From Breviolum minutum Mf 1.05b.01 (lineage: Eukaryota > Sar > Dinophyceae > Suessiales > Symbiodiniaceae), in NCBI GenBank assembly GCA_000507305.1, contig DF239893.1:62001-126000 (forward strand): a stretch of 64,000 nucleotides of DNA, given 5' to 3'. This document shows positions 23,229 through 34,019 of this stretch, piece by piece; within the stretch, counting starts at the first letter, position 1; every line of letters begins with the position of its first letter. The translations under genes and the position numbers were made by a program. The notes under the pieces were generated by a model. That model saw only the letters and a program-made list of their open reading frames with translations. It made no database searches and was not told the origin of the DNA.

Positions 23229-23450
23229 ATGAATCTTTTTAAATGGTATGAAGAGATTGGTTGTCACTCGCCACTCCAGTATTATCGGCCCAGGATCCCG
23301 CGCAAAGATCTTGTTGCATTCTATACACCCACGTTTTTTCCCGGCACTTCGCATGTTGCAATGCGCGCATACTGCATGTTTGACGATCTTTGTGAAGCCG
23401 AAACAGCATGTAGCCAGTGCATGGTTGATTTTGTAAAGGTTCATTTTTTT
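23229..23450 (+). CDS. Ambiguous candidate exon (+ or - strand)
   Basis: On +, after CACTCCAG, the frame reads YYRPRIPRKDLVAFYTPTFF and continues with a cysteine-containing part to a possible donor GTTCAT. On - (23202-23444) an 80-codon frame contains CAHC, ten residues, then CIEC, like a zinc ribbon knuckle. Only one can be coding. Strand agreement with neighbours favours +, while the Cys pattern favours -. Confidence 0.28.
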
Positions 23451-23640
23451 TGTTATCTACCCCAATTTGTTGCAGGTGCTTCTTCGATAATACAGTATGC
23501 AGTATCTAGACATATTTTACATTTCTAAAGTTATATATGTTTTTTAATTGAAACACTTGCGGTTCATCGCCGCCAGAATTTCCTCTCAGAATGGATCCAA
23601 GATGTAGTTTCCAACCTTAAAAACCCAAAGATAGATATTG

Positions 23641-23758
23641 GGGTGCTCTCCCACCCAGTAACAGTCAAAGCCATGAATGATTGCTACATTTTTAGTAGGG
23701 GATCCCTATGAGTCTATGAGCCTTCATTCGCCACTGTTACTGGGAGGGTGGGCATCCC
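23641..23758. repeat. Imperfect inverted repeat (stem-loop or MITE-like)
   Basis: CCCACCCAGTAACAGT at about 23651-23666 is mirrored by ACTGTTACTGGGAGGGTGGG at about 23733-23752, with further partial complementarity outwards and a loop of about 65 bp. It could be a small non-autonomous element or a hairpin-forming intron segment. Confidence 0.55.
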
Positions 23759-24380
23759 TATATACAAACTGTTTTGGGCTGTTTTGCGAGAGAGACCAGT
23801 GTCCAGGTCTTCCTGATTATGAGCTAGTGCAAAGCTTTGCTGTGGAAGACTGATGCAAAATCAACAATCTTTACATTAAGTCTGGGTGATCACAAGATGG
23901 TTGCACGGACCCGGCTCGCTTCAGGAAAAGCGATTACCTCTAGAAAGTGGAACAGATCCCTTTATAAAATGCTATAAATGGGTGGTGGAGCCATTTGTTA
24001 GCCTCGATCCGCTTCACTAGCACGCCAGGCACGCCATAAATCCTCACTTTCCACAGCTAGGATTCAAAATAAACAGCGTTCTGATGTGTCTGAGCAAATG
24101 CGAGGAACGGCCTTTCATACAAAAAGACTTCAAACACCATGTGGGGCTGTACCTTTTGGTCAGGATTTCATGTTGAAAGCACAGCGTTGACTTTGATGCC
24201 CTTTCAAAATACAGACGCATCTTTAGATGAAAGACCAGATTTGGGGTTTGGAGGCCTTCTCAAAATCGCAGAAGCCAGTCTTTTTTGATTTTGTGATGGT
24301 TATTCCCGGCATTTTGTGGGGTCATGCAAGGGTGTTCCTTACCTGATTTCCCGCGGGTTGGGGTTCGCAATTCTGGAAAC

Positions 24381-24706
24381 CCCCTGCTTGGCTTCAGAGG
24401 TCTATATGTCGTTTTATTCTTTTCGGAAAGTTGGAGAAGTAGAACACCTCGAGACAACTAGTCTCTGCTGCGAACACCTCGATACAACTTGTCTCTGCTG
24501 CAAGAATTTCAGTCTCACCTCGACCGGAGGCCTCCAGCCCCTGTGCCACCATTGGCTCACTTGGCTCCAACGAAGAGGTGCCGGTCACATTGCCATTGAT
24601 GACACGTGATACGTACGACTACAGATCACATTGATTGGCTTGGCTTTCTGGAGGGGTAGTGATTTTGGACCAAAATGTCCCCATGTCCCACAGACCATGG
24701 CTTATG
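24381..24706 (+). repeat. Direct duplication, copy 2 (326 bp)
   Basis: The partner of 22734-23059. Both copies begin at CCCCTGCTTGG and end at ATGGCTTATG, with sharply different flanks outside. The near identity indicates a recent event or gene conversion. Confidence 0.93.
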
Positions 24707-24848
24707 GGTTGTCAAGTCTGTTGAGAACGGCGCTCATTGACCCAATGTTTTGACGTACTGTCCTTTGTTCCTCCTCTCACAAGCTTGTTTGTTTTTCATC
24801 TCTGTGATCAGTCGCCACTGCAACCTACAGCATTTATCTTTACAAAGG

Positions 24849-24939
24849 ATGACAACTTCTGAAGCTCGCTCTGAAGAGGCCCTTGCGGCCACCTCCACCA
24901 ATGCCCCCACGGAAATGGAGTTCCTCGAACTCGAGCGAG
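24849..24939 (+). CDS. Candidate first exon, Ser/Thr/Glu-rich N-terminus
   Basis: ATG in AAAGGATGA opens a GC-rich frame, MTTSEARSEEALAATST, continuing to EMEFLELER at a donor GTGGGC. The frame stays open to 25028. The start context, codon composition and donor agree. The rest of the gene was not identified, and no family can be named from 30 residues. Confidence 0.42.
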
Positions 24940-25029
24940 GTGGGCGACCCAAATCTGACAGAGGGGAGGAATCCGAACTGTGCAGTCTCGTTGGGGTTGT
25001 TTCTCTACTTGAGCAGAGTTTGAGGTGAA

Positions 25030-25740
25030 AAGGAAGGGGTCCGCTTGGGCAACGTGCAGTCTGGGATGATTATGATTAACATCTTTAGGCCGGTGGCCCT
25101 ATTTATGAACTATATTTGCATTAACACGTAGACAGCTGAAAGTCGCCAATCTTGCTATGAGATGTTCTTCAGAGTTTTCTCAGTTGCCTTTGCATTGCTT
25201 GACCTGCCTTAGAAGTCTGCCATTTTTGCACACATAGGTGCAGCCCAATCAAAATGGTCAGTAGTGTATCCTGTATAAAGGTAGTGTTCAATTTGTATAT
25301 TAATTAATTGTAAGCTGATGTGCCTTGATGTGGCTATATTACTGCAATCAAAGGGATCGATCAGACATGACCCTTTCCAATTACTTAACCCGCAGCGCTG
25401 AAGGTGGGAAGTACCACAGCAAGCAACAGCCACAGTGAGCATGGCGAATCGGACTGTGAATTGCACCATGGACGATGAGGGAGAAAAACTGAAGCAACTG
25501 GCAGCTTGAAATGTTGAACACTGCCTTGAAGATACTCCAAAGAGGATGTTAAGGACATAGGCATGATGAGAACAGGTTTGAGTTTGTAATTAAAGCAGAT
25601 GGAAGGTCTAAAGTCCCAACTCTCTAGTTGACAACTGGTTCCAGAGGAAGAAATACAACGAAACTTCAGATGGGAAAGCCTATCCTGTCATGTTGGTGGT
25701 GAAGGATTGAGACTCTAAGAATTAGTCGACACGCGGGTTT
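25030..25740. other. Stretch without supported exons
   Basis: Only short frames occur, including a - frame at 25209-25469 without motif support. Confidence 0.3.
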
Positions 25741-25947
25741 TTCGTGCCGAGAATTTTGGCTTGGACGGTAGTCCTCACCGATTGTGTTGATTTTGCACGG
25801 GCAAACAAGAATCGAGCCAATTGGTACCTACAGCCGGCCTCAGCATTATTTGCCACAAGATTGCTAGTCAAGCCCTCTTTGATCTTATTTGCCAGCATAG
25901 ACGTTTGCAACACACTTGTCTATCACAGGCCTTGTTAGTCAAGACAG

Positions 25948-26159
25948 GTCAGCCGTTGGAATATGTCAAGACACCCGGCAATCTACACATGAAAGGTCTT
26001 GTGAGTGTGTGGGAAGATTTAGCTGCTTTGATTAAATGCCGAGCGATGGAGATGCATACCGTGAGCTTGATTCTATGTGGCGCGGTATTCGCAACTGGCC
26101 ACAGTAGCCGTAGAGCTTTCCTCTTTTTACCACGTTTTCCTTTGATTTGTTTTCTGTAA
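25948..26159 (+). CDS. Candidate exon, unknown protein
   Basis: After the acceptor AAGACAG|G the frame reads QPLEYVKTPGNLHMK, then GLVSVWEDLAALIK and a hydrophobic segment, ending at a stop. A donor GTCTTG after NLHMK would shorten it to about 50 bp. No family recognised. Confidence 0.33.
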
Positions 26160-26511
26160 ATGAGGCTTACTGTCAAGATTCCAACCACAATGGCGAGGCT
26201 TTAGGTTGATTTAAAAAGTAAAATGCACTGCAAATGACTTTAAAAGTTGGATATAGAAAAGTGCAAATGCAATGTGATCTCTCGGCCGGTATGCAAGGAG
26301 AGCGCAGTTGGACATGTTAGATATTGATTGATCAGGTTTTTCAATGTTGCTTGCCATCCAGAATGCAGCCACGTGATCAGACGTACTACTGCAAGTAGGC
26401 ATGAACCTTGATGACTTGCCAATCATTTTTCATTTTGCATGATGCTTGGCTCACCAGAAGTATCCAGAAATGTTCCCATGAACGTGATTATTTTCAAGGG
26501 GAAGATGTAAG

Positions 26512-26630
26512 GCGACCTCGAGTCCATGCGTGCAACGTGCGACGGCGACTTGCTGAGCGATGCCGCCACCGATCCCCGCTGTGAACGCCTCAAGGGCGAC
26601 ACGGCCATCTTCCGAGCCTCGGTGGCGGAC
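26512..26630 (+). CDS. Candidate exon, GC-rich, unknown protein
   Basis: Acceptor TGTAAG|G, donor GTGAGA. The frame reads DLESMRATCDGDLLSD, then a segment with PRCERLKGDTAIFRASVAD. GC content is well above both flanks and the donor is strong. An antisense frame (26423-26650) is probably its shadow. The ATG at 26526 could also be a start codon. Confidence 0.45.
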
Positions 26631-27218
26631 GTGAGATGTGATGAGAGCACGGAAGCTTTTGAAATTTTTGGAAATAGCGGGCTTTCATGATTTTGATAGT
26701 ACGTTCTATATTATAGATAATACTGTAAAAAGTATTTTTGTGCTCTATTTTATATTCTTGGGTATGTCTCCTGCTGTTTCTCAGTATAGAAATTATGAGT
26801 TTCTACAACAAAAAGGAATTGCCCCGTTCCTCCTGCAAAGCTGCTGGGACATTCAGGCTTGGTATCTGATGGAGTGGATCGAGATGCCTATCTCATCCCA
26901 AGTGTCTTGAGCACCTCAGCCGCCCTCAGTTCTGAGATGGAAGGGAAGCTCAGGACATCTTGAGGCCATTTGAGACTGGAATATGGATCATTGATGAGCA
27001 TTGCAACTAAGTTTTAAGGGGTTTGGGATGGGGGAGGGAAAAATACAGTTCCAATGATGTCATGCCGTTTCATACCCTTCGTCATCGGAAGCGACTGGTC
27101 CTAGTGATCCTAGCGATTAGGTTTGATATCACCAGCTGAAGCAGGTTAAGACCACTAAGATTGAAGCCGGAAGGAAACGACAAAGCTACAACATCAGTTT
27201 GATAGATTCTCAGAGGTC

Positions 27219-27292
27219 ATGGGTTTGGCTCAAGTGTTTGCACTTGCTTTCTTGGGAGCTTGTGTGGTGAATGGAATTTCGAATTGCCAATA
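27219..27292 (+). CDS. Candidate first exon with secretory signal peptide
   Basis: The frame from ATG 27219 reads MGLAQVFALAFLGACVVNG, a compact hydrophobic leader with small residues at a plausible cleavage site, and reaches a strong donor GTGAGT at 27293. The mature part would be encoded downstream, possibly by the exons at 28085-29181, but the phases were not all reconciled. Confidence 0.42.
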
Positions 27293-28084
27293 GTGAGTGG
27301 TGATCACCACTGCCGGTGAACGGAATTTGCTGATTGAAGAGTTGGAACATGTCCGAATGCCTCCAGCACTCATGCGAACACTAGTGGCATCATCAGCAAA
27401 AAGACACGACAGCAGACAACACCTCCATAGGTAAAGACGTTCTTTTGAATGCCTGCCCCAGTGCTAAATGACACAGTACCAAAAGACGTTTCATGATGCC
27501 AAAGATGTTTTTGCACATCTTTTTCATTCTTGGGAAAGCGAGGAAGGTCCGAAGGGCCAAAGACTTGAAGATACTTGAAAACTCAAATGGGCCTCCACCC
27601 GATCCAGCCCTCATTTGATGCATTTTAAATTCCACCCGTCATGAGGTCTTCAGGATCAAGCTGACTTGCTGGACGCTTTGCTGACTGACTGGGCCTTGCC
27701 ACCCAATCGCAGCAATTTGTGGCCCTCCGAGGCCTATTTGTGGGAAGATGTACTAAGATGTACCTAGAGGCGGGCTACAGATAGTGATACATAATTGATT
27801 TATTCAGACATATGCATTAAGATTCATATGGTGTGTGTAGACAGATATATTTCTAGATCTTTTTGAATGTACATGGGGGGTGTAATGTACCATTCACAGT
27901 TACATAAACTATTTTACATGCACGTGCATGATGTTTAACATATTGAGTATTTACATATCCGTGATGCTCTTCCAGCCAGCAGGAATACCAAGAAAAATCG
28001 AGAGTTATTTTTGAGTCAAGTTCTATTTGTGCAGTTCTAGGGGTTCATTGATTTTGGAATCCGCTCCAAACACATGTGGCAGAG

Positions 28085-29181
28085 GCGCCAGCCGGAGCAG
28101 AGGGCGAGAGTGGTGAATGGCTCAAAGAAGGCCTCGCCAAGTTCTACGACATGTCTGAAGACAGCCACATGGTCTTTAGAATGCTTGGGTGCTGTATTTG
28201 AAAGGGTAAGCTTTGTAAAAGATTTGGCGATGCTTTCAGCATTGTTGATGGCTTTTATTTTGTGAGTAGTTTCTTTGTCTCCGGAAGTTGCCTCCCAGAA
28301 GCAATTTGTCATGTAACCAGGTGGTAAAAGCTCTGCCAGATTTCTCATCCTATCAGAAGCAACGGGTGCAACCTGAGTCAGCCATTCCAAGGTCCTGACC
28401 CGGACAACCTCAGCGTGATTGAGCGACTGAGATGGGTATCTTGACATATATCCTAGCACATTGTATCTCTTTATATCTGTTTAATTGTTTCTTTTGCCCA
28501 GCTTCGCAAGGTGCTGGTTTTCTTCAATGGATTTGTCAATATTTGTGGCTGGTATGCTCTAGAGTTTTTCGCTCAGAGACAGATTTGAAGGAAGAGATGA
28601 CCGGAAAGGGGGGGGCATTTGGGTCAGTGCGTATTTGGGGTCAAACACGGTCAGACACAGTGACGGACGCCTTGCTCAAGCTTTGTCTAGAAGGAATGCT
28701 GAAGGTGACCCAGCTTTTGGTGATGATTGATGATGCGTCTGAGGTGACAATGGGAAAGCACTATGATTGGTCATCCCGAAGCCGCTTGTCTAGTGACATG
28801 CAGTTCCCGAAATCATTCCCGACACTCCTTTTCACTCGTACAAACGAATGCACAGGTTACCTTCCAGACAATGACCAGCCGTTGCCCGAATTGTTGGCCT
28901 CCTGCGCTGGGAGGGCGGTGGAGTCTTGACCAAAGAAGTGATGAATGAGAACATTTAGCGTTGGGCGGTCAGAGTTCAAGCTTACAGCAAATGCAAGCTG
29001 CATGCATGTTTTATGCCTTTCGTGCCCGCTAAGAACGTTCGTAAATTTGCTGTGTGAGAGAAATAATCCATTCCCTTTGCATTGACATGCTGTTCTGTAA
29101 TTTTCAACATCATGCATCAGGCAATCTCATCTCACGGCATGCTGTTTGACATGAAAGCCGAGGATCTTTTAAAAGAGAACG
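28085..29181 (+). CDS. Multi-exon hypothetical gene (three exons visible)
   Basis: Exon 28085-28188 (acceptor GGCAGAG|G, donor GTGCTG) reads APAGAEGESGEWLKEGLAKF followed by DMSEDSHMVFRML. Exon about 28579-28929 is a 117-codon frame with VRIWGQTRSDTVTDALLKL and LPDNDQPLPELLAS, ending at TGA. Exon 29121-29181 (acceptor CATCAG|G, donor GTGAGA) reads AISSHGMLFDMKAEDLLKEN. The last exon lies beyond the TGA, so either the second exon has an earlier donor or two genes are present. A 140-codon frame antisense to the first exon (28037-28459) was rejected as its shadow. Function not recognised. Confidence 0.4.
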
Positions 29182-29661
29182 GTGAGATGGAGTCAACCCA
29201 GTCAACGCGGCTTGGCATTTGACAGGTGCCTGCGGAGTCATTCATGGGAAGTAAAGTATTTCTATATTTTCAAGTATACATACCTATTCATGACACGAGA
29301 AGAGGTCCATGATGTTTCTTGAGGGGTTGGATGGCTGATTTGACGAAGCACAGTAGTTGGATATCCGCAGCCCTTTATTCAACAGTGTTTGCAGATGCAT
29401 TGAGACCGCAAATGATTTGGTGTTTCTCTTGGCCTTGGATGTATATTTCTCAGTTGCTGCTCCTGCACAACCAATGTGGCTTGTTGATGCTTTTTGGGTA
29501 TCTCCACTTGAACCGGAAAAGAAACCCCGGTAGTATTCGTTACATATTGGGTGGTGTTATAGGCTTAGCTCCTTTTAATTTTTTGAAGCGGCCAGCAACT
29601 AAATACGATATTTAGAAATATGCTGGATGAATCTACTTTATGATAAAAGATGTGGAAAACG

Positions 29662-29820
29662 AAACACCAAACGATACTCAAACGATACCCCACACATATA
29701 ATGTATAATATATATATATATATGCTTTATGTATATGCATCCTGGATTTTGGATTTTCATGGGGCGTTCCAAACGATACCCCAAACGATACTCAAACGAT
29801 ACACCAAACGATACCTTCAA
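29662..29820 (+). repeat. CCAAACGATAC repeats on either side of an AT-rich core
   Basis: Two copies of CAAACGATAC occur at about 29669-29690 and four at about 29771-29813. They flank a segment of about 80 bp with a TA-repeat core (about 29705-29725). The unit is 11-12 bp. Confidence 0.75.
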
Positions 29821-29882
29821 CACACGCTTGCCACACCATCCCCCATTTCCGTTCTGCCAGACATCCCCCTCTTAGAACTTCC

Positions 29883-29927
29883 ATGACTTCGCTTTTGCTG
29901 TCACTGCTACCGCTTGCTTGTGCTGGT
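29883..29927 (+). CDS. Candidate first exon with signal peptide
   Basis: ATG at 29883 opens MTSLLLSLLPLACAG, a short hydrophobic leader, followed at once by a possible donor GTGGTC and a GCT/GGT-rich tract. It may be the 5' end of the gene whose exons start at 30740. If transcribed through, another frame ends in a Ser/Asp/Glu-rich tail at about 30140. Confidence 0.33.
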
Positions 29928-29954
29928 GGTCAGTTGTGCCGGTGCTTGTGTTGG

Positions 29955-30065
29955 CGATGCTGGTGGTGGTGCTGCTGCTGCTGCTGCTGCTTGGAGCTGG
30001 TGCCGCTGCTGCTGCTGCTGTTGGTGCTGCTGCTGGCGGTAGCGGAGGTGGTGGTGGTGGTGCTC
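29955..30065 (+). repeat. GCT/GGT trinucleotide-rich tract
   Basis: About 110 bp of TGCTGC and GGTGGT units. All frames are open and read as homopolymeric Leu, Cys, Ala or Gly, so no coding claim is made from openness. Confidence 0.8.
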
Positions 30066-30739
30066 CAGCTCCACTGCAAAGCAGTAGCAGCGAAAGCAGC
30101 TCCAGCACTTCCAGCGCTGATGAAGAGGGCGACAAGGAATAGGTAAAATAGATGCTGATAATGAACTTGTAATTTGGGGAGGTGTTTCCGACAAGAAGCG
30201 GCCAGCATGGAAATAGTGTTTTCAGTTATAACGCAAACAGATTTATACGTTTTTTTTTCTCCAGCTCACTTGACATTGCAGAAAGGCAGGCAGACAGCCA
30301 GACACAAATAGAGCCGCTGATTTGCTGCTGAGGCACCATTTCCAAGCAGCAATTTGTAGCCTTTCATTTGCTTAGTCAACTCTTTTTTGTGTACAGTGTA
30401 TGTGCGTAGCTTTGTGTGACTTCTAACCTCCAAGTTGCAAGGTTGAATCTTCAAAGCCAGCTATTCAGCTCTGTCCCTGTTGCTCCAGTGCTGTTTTTTG
30501 CACGGCCTGATTTTCCTTAGAGAAACGGATTTGGTAGAACACTCACGGACTAAAACCATGTGAAGCCTAAGTGACACAAGAACAAGTAACAACATGATGA
30601 TCTGATATGTTATATTATACAATACGTTTGTCTATAGTAAAAAGATGCAATCAAAAACAGCCCGTGAGTTTTCGGATTGTTCCTCCTTGTTTTGTGTCAC
30701 CTTGGCGTGTTTTTATCGGCAAAAGGGCCAACTTTTCAG

Positions 30740-31862
30740 CAACAAGGCAATCTCTACCATGCTGCGCGGCGACCATCCGACCGCCTTGGCGGTCATCGTG
30801 ATGATGTGGAGGAGGTGGCTTGACTTCGCGGATTGCAGATGTCCACCTTCCCTATTTCTCAGTCATGTCCAGTCATTTGATGTCATCTGGCCAGTTGCAC
30901 ATCATGATGCTAATTCAGCTTGTGACAGAGCCGCCAGTGATCCAACAGCCTGGCACGCCAGGATACCACAAGTCCATTGGTCACCATTTCCATCGGTTTG
31001 CCTTGCATCTTTCTGCTGGGCAAGGAGGGGCCACTGTGAAGAACATTGCCAAGGGCTTCATGAGGGTTGAACTTAAACATATATTCATACATCTAAAATC
31101 TTTGCCCAAGGAGCAGGCTAAGGATTCAGGACCTATAGTCTATTTCATCTACCGCACTTTACGTTGAAACCTGCATATGCAGACACACGCACACAACAAA
31201 TGTATATTATGTAATATATATTCACATACATGCTATGCAATATGCATATATATATAATATAATTATTTTGTATGATTTATGTTTGCATACATGCACTCGT
31301 GTTTTACAATGAATTGATGTTTTTGCAATTCAGCTAATGAACTGAAGCATTAAGACGACCAATGGCTTGCATTTATATTATTCACAGACGGTTCCCTTTG
31401 AACAGTCAAGCCATGGGCATCCAGGAGACCCGTTCATCAAAGCCAATCCCTTTGCTCTTGACGGCTGGTTCAATGCTGGTGCTTACCAACAGGGCGCGGC
31501 AGGTACCGGGTTCAAATTCAGGGGTGAGTTCGACTGATTTTCAGGAAGGGATCATGAAGGAAAGTTCTTTGATAACTGGAGCTGTCATTCCTATAGTAGG
31601 GCTCTGAGGAAAGCTTGATTCGTCCATATTCATCCCATTTCCACACTGTTTCTGTCGACTTTCTGCCGATGTATTTGTTTCAAACATTGACCAGGACTGC
31701 TGGTGCTTCATGGTGATTCAACGTGTACTCATTCTACTGCTTCATCCACCGCGCCCAGGCCTACCATGGGGTACCCACCATCTTGGTGCCACCCAAGCTG
31801 CAGATGAAAGGCCGTACCTTTCGCAGAGCTTCCCCTGCTTCCTGGGATCCCAGGCGACTTGA
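30740..31862 (+). CDS. Four-exon hypothetical gene (3' part) with fully consistent splicing phases
   Basis: Exons: 30740-30814 (acceptor TTTTCAG, donor GTGGCT), 30919-31065 (acceptor ATTCAG, donor GTTGAA), 31388-31523 (acceptor TCACAG, donor GTGAGT) and 31759-31862 (acceptor GCCCAG|G, stop TGA). Junction phases are 0, 0 and 1 and join into one frame. Landmarks in order are LYHAARRPSDRLGGH, PPVIQQPGTPGYHKSIGHHF, GGATVKNIAKGFM, GDPFIKANPFALDGWFNAG and ERPYLSQSFPCFLG. The protein is about 150 residues from the first visible exon and rich in Gly, Pro and His. The start is probably upstream, perhaps at the leader at 29883. I do not recognise the family. The last exon also has an alternative frame with a GC donor at 31854. 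Confidence 0.55.
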
Positions 31863-32662
31863 TTGAATGGAGGATGGAGGACTAAGTGCCACGCTCTCTC
31901 TCTCTCTCTGTTTGCTATGGATGGGCTCAAGTTTGGTTTGGCCATGTTTGACCTACTTAGCTGATGATCGATGCCATAGTTTTCTTGCGGGATGATCATG
32001 CAAGACCTTTGCCAAAGTTGAGAAAGGAATACGTTTTCCCTTCACTGTGATTTTTGAGATACTTTGGGTACCCTACCAATTTGCACTTGCCTGGCTTCAT
32101 TTTCCAAAGAGTCGATGAGCCATGAGCTTTCAAGTGGCAAATGTGAGGTTTGATTGGGCCTACAGACCTTGGCTGCAAGTTTCTTGGCAAAAGCCATAGA
32201 TGAAGTGGTCATGCTGCTGTGTGCTTAAGGTTGCATGTTGAGATGCATAGAAACGTAGCAACGCTTATGGAATCTTATGACCTCATGGATGTTGTCAATC
32301 ATTTATTCCAACGCATTTCAAGAACTAGGCGAACTTGCGAACCACTGAGCAATTTAAGCCAACCATACCTGCTTGCTCTACTTGTTTGGGGTCTTGAAAT
32401 TCCACTAGCTGTCCTAGCCCTAGCTATGCGTTCAAGGCCCAAAAAAAAAAGAACATCACATGAGTGTATAGGTGTGATGCATTGATGCAATATATATATA
32501 TATCAAACTAATACACGATGATATGTTACCTACGTCTTATCTACAATATACTTCATAGCGTAGAAATGTTTGTCCACCTAGGTAGCCGTGCAATGAGACG
32601 CACCACTTGTAATATCAATGCAATCGAACGCAATCAACCTGTGAATATCGGATGCTGTGCAG

Positions 32663-32944
32663 TGATAAGGGTGATGATGCAGCGGCGGAGTCACCGACCG
32701 TTCGTGAAGCAATCCATTACTTGCTAACAAGGGAAACTGGGCAGCATACAAGCAACATGGCTGATTCACGTGTAAATTCGTAATAGTAATTTTACACAAG
32801 ATCACCTGGAACCATGTAGAGTACAGGATCTTTCGCCACTCTTCTTTCTTTTTTGACTCAAGAAATCACTCTACCATGCTGGCATTTGTGCATACCGAAG
32901 GATATCAAAGATATCATAGACCGTTTGGTGGACCCCAGGCGCGG
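32663..32944 (+). CDS. Two-exon gene segment, duplicated (copy 1)
   Basis: Exon 32663-32771 (acceptor GTGCAG, donor GTAAAT) reads DKGDDAAAESPTVREAIHYL followed by LTRETGQHTSNMADSR. Exon 32901-32944 (acceptor ACCGAAG|G, donor GTGAGC) reads DIKDIIDRLVDPRR. The junction is phase 0. The acidic, helical composition and two matching splice pairs support coding. The second copy repeats both exons exactly in place. Family unknown. Confidence 0.5.
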
Positions 32945-33603
32945 GTGAGCTTCAGCATCAGATCTGTGAGCTCAGATACGCAGGAGGAAAATAGGGCCCC
33001 TGATCAGGCCTCACAGAAGATTCGAAGTGAGCCTGGCAGCGTTTAAAAAAACATCGTCCAAGATTGAACATGATGTTTTAATCATATCTATATATGTGAA
33101 TTTGTGAAGGGACATGTTGTTTCGTCCTTTATGCGGAATGTTAGGCTTGCGGGAAAACTCCTACGCTGACCCTTCCCCTACCAGCTCTTTGAAGTGCTTT
33201 GAAGGTTCTGTGTCCAAGGGGGCCCGATGCTTCGCTTGGGCCCATCAGCTTTTATCCAGGATGAAGCACAGTGCTTCTTTTTCCGCACAACCTATACAAG
33301 GCTAGATGGAAGATGGAATTATATCGTGATGCATGATTAACTGCTTTTGCATTTCAATTGAAGTTGGTGAAAGTCTCCTTATTTTCGCATTTCTCGCTGT
33401 GCTATGCAATTCAACGCTGATGAGTTCGCAAATGCTCTTTCATACTGAGAAGCTGCAGAAACACCACCTACCATTTCGCAGAGAAAAGGAAGAAAGATAG
33501 CAAGCACGATGTAGAGTATTTATGAGTATTTCAGAACTTCTAGGATTTTTCGATTTGTATAATTGCAGTGGAAACATTCATCCCATCATCATTTTTTGTA
33601 GCA

Positions 33604-33761
33604 ATGCATTCATCTCCCATGGGACGTCGCACCTCGGGCTCGTTGTTGGTGGCCTTGGCTGTTTGGGCGGCTTTGTCAATGCAGAGCCTGTTTGCAATGC
33701 CAAAAGGTAGCTCGGATGGCGTTCAGGAGAGCCGGGAAAATGTCGGAAGGGATGTGAACAG
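33604..33761 (+). CDS. Candidate first exon with secretory leader (copy 1)
   Basis: ATG at 33604 opens MHSSPMGRRTSGSLLVALAV and continues WAALSMQSLFA, a basic n-region followed by a hydrophobic core typical of a signal peptide. A polar segment ends at a donor GTGGAA (or earlier at GTAGCT). The copy at 40505 differs by one or two residues in this region, so the leader has stayed open in both copies. Confidence 0.5.
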
Positions 33762-34019
33762 GTGGAAAAGGACCCTCCTGCCAACAAAGCATTGCTGTAT
33801 GTTTTATATTGTTTCATTATTTCTATCAAAAGTGTTTGAAATTATTCCTGTTGGTTTGTCTTGTCAGTGTTGCCACACACTCAGGAGCAGAATATGGATG
33901 GTTTGTTTTTTGGCTTCCTTTCTGCTGAAGCAATGCAGTCATCCTTGGGCATCTGAGTGTCTACCGTCTCCACGGCGGCATCACCTTCATGTGCCTGGGT
34001 TTTTGCAGCCCTAGTAGAG

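Larger units (their letters stand above)
32145..33945 (+). repeat. Segmental duplication, copy 1 (about 1.8 kb)
   Basis: Matches about 38992-40855 in the same orientation. Offset is about 6.85-6.9 kb with small indels. The core from about 32571 to 33040 is almost identical to its partner, while both flanks within the repeat carry many substitutions and indels. Confidence 0.93.

Noticed and set aside
23202..23444. Zinc-ribbon-like protein on the - strand
   Set aside because: The CAHC...CIEC pattern is suggestive, but four Cys in a short frame with a competing + frame is too little. Kept only as an ambiguous entry.
28037..28459. 140-codon - strand frame
   Set aside because: The + strand exon 28085-28188 has an AG|G acceptor, a GT donor and better composition, so the - frame is its shadow.
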